NCBI GenBank assembly: GCA_024138015.1
Contig: JAMXBB010000010.1
Location: forward strand, 51,989,936 to 52,053,935
DNA length: 64,000 nucleotides
DNA from: Lumnitzera littorea
Taxonomy: Eukaryota > Streptophyta > Magnoliopsida > Myrtales > Combretaceae
Direction: 5' to 3'
The translations under genes and the position numbers were made by a program. Every line of letters begins with the position of its first letter. The first letter of the stretch is position 1. Shown in pieces: positions 56,923 through 64,000 of the stretch. The notes beneath the pieces are model-generated. The model saw only the letters and a program-made list of their open reading frames with translations, did not search any database and had not been told where the DNA came from.

Positions 56923-59900
56923 AGTTACAAGGGTCTTTACCTTAAGAAGGACTTAGTAGAATTGTCTAAAATTTTGATTTCATGTATACACTCATGATAC
57001 GTAAACAGTCTTACAAGTAAGAGATAGCAAGATTCTAAATAATTTATCACTAGGATTTCTAATTTTTAATTAATTAACATACTGTAAAATATAAATAACT
57101 ATAGATATCCAATATTCCACAATTCCTCAAAACCGCAGAGAATCAATATCCCCTACCAAACGATAAGATCAAGCACTAAAGATCTAAAACTTAAATTTAC
57201 GAAAGTTATAAAATCTAAATATAGTATTAGTAATTACAAGTAATAATTTGAACTAGCTATATAGCCTATCTTTAAATACTAACTTATATGCATCTCAATG
57301 CTTGTACTCATCACTCAGATTTTAATCCACGCTCAATTATCTAGCAACTTGTAAGAGAAAACTGTTAGGGAGTAAGCTACAAGAGCTTAGTAAGTTATCC
57401 TTCCTACTATACTATCAAGCAAATTATCAAACTAAATAGTAGACATATGAATGAATAAACAAGTAGTATGCTAAACAATATATGCAATTGATTGGTACTG
57501 CATACAATATCGATTTAACACCATTCGAAGTAAGGGTTGGAAAATAATCGGCACCAATCACAACTGGGTTTCGACAATAATCACAATCGGGTTCTAGCAC
57601 CAATCACTAACCAGGTTCCGGCACTTGGGTTTTTAACCATATATAGAAATTCCATATTTCACAAAATATATTTCTATTTCTAAAATATAGTAGTACACAA
57701 ATTCTTAAGTCTAGCAGTGAGTTAGCCTCTAGAGTCCACTTTCACGCCCTAAGTGGTAGTCTTTAAACTTAACCTCCAGTTACCTACAGTAAGTGTCTCT
57801 AGCGCCAAGTAAACCCACGAGCTAAGGTTAGGGTCTTGTTATACCAATACTCCCGCACTGTACTAATCAAATCATGTAAGAATCTCATCCCTATAAGAGC
57901 CTTCATTACCATTCGCATGAGGTGATGGCAGGAACATTATATGCAATGCTCATGCTTATGCATGATCCTTTTAATTTAAGATAATTCAAATATGATTAAG
58001 TCAATTTATTAGGTGATCAACCAATATCAACAAACCATTGAAATCATATAAGAGCAATCATACAATCAATTTTTTAGTCACTATATTTAATCACATTTTG
58101 CACAATAAGCAAACAATATTCAATCACATGTATATTCCCGCACCCCAAGCCTCAATTTATTAATATATAAAATTTAGGTGCACTAATTACAAGCATAAAA
58201 CAAGTATAGAGTTATCGGAAGTACTCACTTGACCAAAGCTGATAGGAATCTTAGCAATCAATGGGCAACCGGCCCTTCCGATTAGTGTTTCCAGATAAAA
58301 AAAATAACAAGAACCTAATGAGTATTTAGATTTAATACTAAATGACCTAATTAGCTAACTATTGACCTTATGTTTTCCCTTTCTACTTAGAAATTAATTC
58401 ATATGTAACTTTTTCGTTTTGATTTCAATTTTTATAAACTTAAAGTCGATTTTTATCGCTTTCGACTGTACTTTTGAGTAGTGGAGTCCATTTAGATATT
58501 ATAACTTACATTTTTCATTATAGTCTTAAAATACTACGAATTGTATTATTTTGAACCAAATATTTATAATTTATTATTTTAAGCTTTTCTTCATGAATTT
58601 AATGTTTAATTAATATCTAAATTTTATATTTTTGAAAATTTCTTATTTTCAAGTCTATTTTATAATTATTTGCTTATTTCACCATTTAAGATCAAATTCA
58701 CATTTAAACGCTCTTTGTTGTATTTATAATTTTCTATTTAATTAATTACTGTTATTTTATTATAATTTACAAAATTAATTGCTTAAATGAGGATGCTAAT
58801 GTGGCAGCTCCTCATTGTCCCACATGTCCTTTTATGGATCCTTCTAATTTTTGCATTTTTTCCAATTTTTCAAAATTATTTACTATTTATATACATATAT
58901 ATGTCTATTATTATAATTTACTAAATTTTCTAAATTAACCTATTTTTCCTCTTAAAGCTCATGGCACACATGTATATATTTATATATATATATTATATTA
59001 CTTTATTTAGGGATTTAAGATTTTAGTATATTTGTACATGTACTATTTAGTCATATACATATACTTACACTATACTACTAGTATACATATTTTTATAATT
59101 ATACATACACTTTTATACCTATGTTTTCATACTTTATTTATACATATATACAAACTCCTACCCTACCTTCCATATATGTATAATAACTTAAGTATACTAA
59201 CTACCATATGTAGGTATACATACTATATATACGTATTTATGTATATACCATATATTTACATAGTTGATCATAACATATATGTACATATAATCATATATAT
59301 AATTAGACATATACAAATATGAACACATATACAATGAAAATAACAACCTTCCGTATGATTCAATACATGTACACGAATTTTGTTTCAAGGATGGTAAAAT
59401 ACATATGAACTTCATTACATATTCCTATAATACATAAAATTCTATAAAATACATATATAACAAAATATACACATATTTCATATTTATAAAGAAAAGAGTT
59501 AAATACACATAATATATTACTTAATTATGCTTCATCTTCTTAGAAGAAAAAAAAAAAAAGTACCCTCCTTCTTCCTCTTGCAATTGATGAGAAGATGACA
59601 ATAGACTTTATGGTAGAACAAGGATAGGAAGTTGATGAAATATAAGAAAAAAAAAAAAGAAGAAGAAAAGGAAGGCTAAAAGGAAAAGGAAAAGTGTCGG
59701 TTTTGAGAAGGAAAGATAAAACTTGAATTTTTATGGTTTGTTTCTTAGAAAAGATGGAAGAAAGTGAGAGTACTTTTTATAAATATGCAACCAGTGGAAG
59801 ACAAAAAGAAATGGAAAAGTAAAAAGTAAAAGAATAGAAAAGAAAAAGGAAGAAAATAAGATAATAAGATAATGTTGGAATTGACTTTATCCCTATCCAC

Positions 59901-60619
59901 TTGGTCTTTGCTTTTAATCCATAACTAAGCACATGTTAAAATTTAAAAAGAAGCAACTAGTAGCCGCAAGTTTTGAAATTGGAAGAGGAAAAGAAGAAAA
60001 GTAAAAAGAAGAAAAGAAAGGATAAAAAGAAAAGAAAAATTATAAAATAATTTGATTGACATTTCTTAAAGTATTCTTAACTTTTAGGAAATGTTTAAGG
60101 TGAAATAATCATGATAGAAAATATAAAATGAAAAATTAATGTAGACTATCTAATGCATAAACATAAGATATGTAATAAAAGTAAATCAAAATAATCAAAT
60201 CAATACAAAACTATCACATATATGTTTAATTAAGGAATTATAAATATTTGGGACTCATGTTCACTCATTCGTTGGCAATTTTTACACAACTACTCGTGTT
60301 GATCACTATTTATGTCCAATTAGGGTTTTATTTCGTTTAAGGTAAATTTATACATTTTATAAGCTTAAGGTCTTAGTTTTAAGGTTTTTATCAAGTCCGG
60401 GTTTAATCTATTGTATTTTCATGTACACAGGGTTTATTTTTTATTTTTTAATATGTGATTAAGGTTTCGATTAATAATTTATGATTTTTTATATTCATTT
60501 TAGGTTTTGAATTTAAAATTTTAATCAGTTTTAAATTTATTGACTCTGTTAACTTAAGAAAATTACCTATAATATTCGAGTCGTCTTTATACTCAAAAGC
60601 TAAATTTGCAAAGTTTACA
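56923..60619 (-). mobile_element. LTR K: long LTR, minus strand
   Basis: On the minus strand it starts TGTAAACTTTGCAAATTT at 60619, matching B1 (7189 onward). It keeps the AAACCCTA-like start, an A/T- and purine-rich leader (about 59520-60050 on the plus strand), AAACGAAAAAGTTA (about 58410), a decayed peptide block, GTGAGT (58223-58228), the core (about 57480-57960) and the B1/B2-type end (about 57000). The last end is placed approximately; no clean TSD was found, so it could be a solo LTR or part of a longer element. Confidence 0.72.
58229..58291 (-). other. Decayed micro-exon-like block in LTR K
   Basis: Minus-strand frame GNTNRKGRLPIDC, stop, D. It aligns without gaps to the 15-residue peptide of the other LTRs, with one Tyr changed to Cys and the next to a stop. 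The acceptor CAG is changed to CTG; the donor GTGAGT (58223-58228) is intact. Confidence 0.5.
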
Positions 60620-61120
60620 CTCTCATAGTAGTGATAGGCGAGCCCACTCGTGTTTCAATGTAGCCTATTAGGTGTTTCCCTAGAAATGCCTAAGGTTATA
60701 GAGCATAAGACCCATATATCTCACCCTTTTGCATCATTTTAAATAAAGAGGCATTTGTAATTTTTAATTATAGGAATCAGGAAAATTTTTTTTAATTATT
60801 ATAATCCATTGTCAATTGAACTTTCTTTTCAAAAAAAGGAAATCGAATCAATTAATACATTTATATATACAAGTGTCTACGGGCCTCATTTTTCCAAAAT
60901 TTTATCTTAGAAGTTCATACACTTATATATATAAGTGCTAAGAATCTCGATCGTAGGTTTATAATAATTTCGTTCCAACAAGTTATTAACTATCGTCCCC
61001 TTAGCAGATGACATCACAATTGTTTGATATTTTTAATTTGTGCATATTCTCTAATATTTGTTATGTTGTGTATATGATATCCCACAAATTAGTAATTAGG
61101 ACATGAATATTTGCAAATTA
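60620..61120. other. Intergenic stretch, nothing recognised
   Basis: AT-rich sequence between K and N. Only short chance frames; no repeat boundary or RNA gene can be supported. Confidence 0.5.
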
Positions 61121-62063
61121 GGGCAAAGCCCTATTCTTGTACAATTAAGGTCAACAATTGATTTAGAGTTTTTAGGAAAGTAACTCAATTAGGTTAGAAA
61201 CTTATGAAAAACATGATAACCCTAATTGAGAAATTCTCGTACACTTAGAAGTCAAAAATATAATAAGATATTAAGAATACAATCAAAATTATAAGGATTT
61301 ACTTTACATGAGTTCCTAAAGTTTTATTTAAGGCAATCATACATAAATTTAGGGCTTTCAGGAAAACATATCTGATTGAGCTCAAACCTTATAATTAAGT
61401 TAAAAAAGTTAGTTGAAGTGACTCAATAAAGTTAAATTTTAAAGATAATATGCTAAAAACCCAATTTTAACCTTAAAAGCACAATTATTCTAAATAGTAT
61501 AAAACTTATCAGAACCCCCAAAACCAAGCCTAAAATGTAACAAGGACTTAGACTTAAATTATTTAAGCTATAAAAAGGAATAATATCACATAATATATTA
61601 TATGAATATATGTTTATTTTTATGAATTTACCTAGTATATATAATAAATATACATGTAAATTAACCTGAAATTATATAATCATACATAATAAGTGATAAA
61701 TTCATAAAATTAAATAGGAAAAATGTCTTAAAAATAAAAGACATGCTAAAAACATAATTAAATGTATATAGGTACTTACTACGTATATGATATATATAGG
61801 ATATATACTTGTATATTAACAAAATCATTAAATACTAACATAAAATACCAAAATACCCTAAAATATCATCAACAAATTATAAAAAAAAAAAAAAGAAACA
61901 ACTTGAAATATTATTGGATTAAATGTGGAGCAGCTTAAAAATGATAAGCAGCTGCATCAAAAGTGATTTGATAAAAAATTGACACCTTATCCTATTAATT
62001 GGACACTTGTAAATTAAATAAAATTTCTTAATAATTAAAAAAAATCCAACTATCTCTAATCTT

Positions 62064-62072
62064 TATAAATAG
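62064..62072 (+). promoter_or_regulatory. TATA-like box in unit N
   Basis: TATAAATAG followed by a GC-rich ggcccctagg, then a C- and A-rich leader. Promoter role is an inference from position and consensus. Confidence 0.4.
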
Positions 62073-63556
62073 GGCCCCTAGGTTCAGATTTCACATTTTA
62101 GCAACTAGGAGCACTTAAGAAAAATTCAAAAGAAAAAAATTATAAAAATTAGAAAAAAAAATAGAGCAAATCATGCCCTAGCTAGGTTCCCTAACCCATT
62201 GTTGATCTATTGTTGTGGCCATTCAGACACCGATAGAGCACCCAATGCCACCTTCGACCAATACACCCCCTCTGACCACTAACCACTTCATCATCGACAA
62301 ACACTAGGTTAAAAATCTACCATATTTTTCAATAAATTCTAAAAATTATTAAATGAAATGGGGAAATTATGAAAAGAATCATTCCTAGGTTATTTTAGGT
62401 ATACTTTCATGCTGTAAATTTATTTTTGCAAAATTATCGATATTTTTTATATACTTACTTAAGAAGGTCACTATTCATCTAAATTGACTTTCAAAATAAA
62501 TATACTAAATGATATAGTTTCTAGCTCAAAATTTTTATATATAATACATATTACATATAGTTAATTACTATGTTGCCTAATTTTTATTTATTTATTTTAA
62601 TAATTATTGTATTTTTTACCCTAAAAATAATTAAAAATAGGCTAAATGATGAAATAAATTGATTTTTTATTAAATTAATTAATGAAATTGGTAAGTGTTT
62701 ACCTTTGGACACTTGTAGTGATATTGGGATTGTTGGAAATTATTTCTTATAAAAATGATATTATTTATGTAATCAATCATAATTTAAGGGTAAAAATGTA
62801 AATACGTGTATATAGGCAATATGCCGATAGCATGAAACACATAATGACTAAATTCCTTATATTTTTAGGAGTCTATAAAAATTTTTAGGGAATTATTTGG
62901 TGACTCAAGCTATTTATTACAAATTTACTTAGTAAAAAACTTAAATTATGAACCGAGACATATTTTTAGTAATAATAGGCTAAAATGTAATAAATATTGA
63001 AATAAAACTTATACATGTACATGCTAATCAAGTTTGGTAAAAATGAATTTTTTTAACCTATTTAGTGATAATTATACAATCAGGTTGTGATATATACATA
63101 TTAGGATCAGATAATATCTATATTATTAAGTTATATTAGAAAATTATATAAAATATAGTCCAATTACATAAAATGAGTATAATATAATAATACTTATTAT
63201 AGGAGCGCATAGGTAAAATATAAAGCTAAAAACACTATTTAGAAGTCATATCTCGAAATAAAACCCGTAATACATATCATTAGTTATGTACAAATCCAAT
63301 GACACTATTTTTATTAAAATCGAACAATCCTAAATAATATAACCTATATCTCTATAATATTATGAAAATTTTACATACTACGATAGCCTGATCGTAACTA
63401 AAATGTAAATTGACTGATTAAAAGTATATTTCGATACAATTGAAATGATATATTAAATGCAATAGTATAACTACGTATATTATTGATACTTAATAACTTA
63501 ACTTATATAATAAAACTATATTTCATTATATAAGGAAAATAATTATATACCTTAGA

Positions 63557-63575
63557 TATATATATATATATATAA
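63557..63575. repeat. (TA)n microsatellite in unit N
   Basis: Short TA run; a second one lies at about 63650-63661. Confidence 0.85.
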
Positions 63576-64000
63576 AACTTTGGAAGGAAATAAAAGAGTA
63601 GATAAAACCCTAACGTTTTCGTAACTCTTATGAAAACTAAATATGGGTTATATATATATATAGGGTCTCCTAATGAACAAACCGTCAACAATACGAGTCT
63701 TCCATAGAGAGCGTCACGATAGGTAAGTGAGATCAATGCTTCACAATATTTTGGGGTATTCTTTTAAAATATTTAAAGACTTTGATACATATTTGCTTAT
63801 CATTATAGTTAGTTGTTTATATGTATGCAACGCTTGTGTTTGAGATTTAATTTGCTATGATGAGAGATAAGCTTCGTGTTATGGTTGTTCTATAAATATT
63901 AAGCTTGAATTGTTTAAACTTGGTTGATCACCTAAAAATAAAATAACTCAAACTCGGCTTAACACCTAACCTGATATGCATCGCAACCTACTAGGGGTAG

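Larger units (their letters stand above)
61120..64000 (+). repeat. Partial LTR-like unit N, running off the right end
   Basis: Resembles the long-LTR layout in plus sense: ccctaa/acccc-type text (61210-61560), TATG-rich text (61560-61850), a segment like the D region before its leader (about 61920-62020), a TATA-like TATAAATAG (62064-62072), a leader ending cactag then gttaaa near 62308 (compare gcgactaggtta at 5670 in G), and a GTAAGT (63723-63728). The DYYD peptide block is not found before the GTAAGT. The start is unclear. Confidence 0.35.

Noticed and set aside
1..64000. CRISPR arrays, bacterial operons, tRNA or rRNA genes
   Set aside because: Nothing of this kind was seen; repeats are LTRs, minisatellites or simple repeats, and the composition and elements are those of a plant nuclear genome.

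Overview
The window looks like repeat-dense intergenic DNA from a flowering plant. It is AT-rich and I see no intact host gene, rRNA or tRNA. What can be recognised is almost entirely LTR retrotransposons: Ty3/gypsy gag-pol remnants with initiator-tRNA-Met-type primer binding sites (PBS), very long (3.3-3.9 kb) LTRs, solo LTRs with 5-bp target-site duplications (TSDs), and scattered AAACCCTA motifs typical of plant DNA. I cannot name the species.

Nesting can be read from TSDs and from paralogous empty sites. The outermost recognisable unit is a solo LTR, C (853-4649 plus 46698-46772, TSD atagg). Element G (4650-46697) inserted into it; G is a full-length but dead plus-strand Del/Tekay-type chromovirus. 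Its 5' LTR is split by a B1/B2 LTR tandem (7189-14175) and by a deleted minus-strand chromovirus E1 (14305-17567). Its gag-pol lies at about 19785-24760. Its polypurine tract (PPT) is split by E2 (24794-39733), a second copy of the E family. E2 itself carries F (24945-29686, a gag-only LTR element) in its 3' LTR and a solo LTR H (31805-35588) in its RNase H region. G's 3' LTR (39741-46697) holds solo LTR B3 (42761-46162, TSD tccat). Beyond C lie solo LTR D (46946-50284, TSD aaaag), a decayed LTR-like remnant L, a probable 740-bp terminal-inverted-repeat element, a minus-strand LTR K (about 56923-60619) and a partial LTR-like unit N running off the right end. A minus-strand LTR J runs off the left end.

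The most unusual signal is inside the long LTRs. Copies of different ages and on both strands (C, B1, B3, D, H, and K in decayed form) share a gene-like layout in LTR sense: a C/T-rich leader, often ending at a GTATGT/GTAAGT donor-like site; about 1.0-1.3 kb of intron-like sequence; an acceptor-like CAG; a 60-66 nt block; a GTGAGT donor; a second intron-like segment of about 0.8-0.9 kb; and in most copies a second CAG/TAG acceptor. The short block encodes, in one constant phase and without indels, a 15-residue acidic peptide of the type GDPxxxEDLPLDYYD. In three copies a stop follows the peptide directly and another stop lies two codons upstream of it. Codon differences between copies are mostly synonymous. 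This suggests that these LTRs carry, or descend from LTRs that carried, a small spliced gene. It is a prediction from sequence alone and needs transcript evidence.

G, E1, E2 and F are all defective: they carry in-frame stops, deletions, a tandem duplication in the G reverse transcriptase and a lost integrase glutamate in G. Many stops in G sit at conserved Gln, Arg and Trp positions, as expected from C-to-T decay of methylated DNA.
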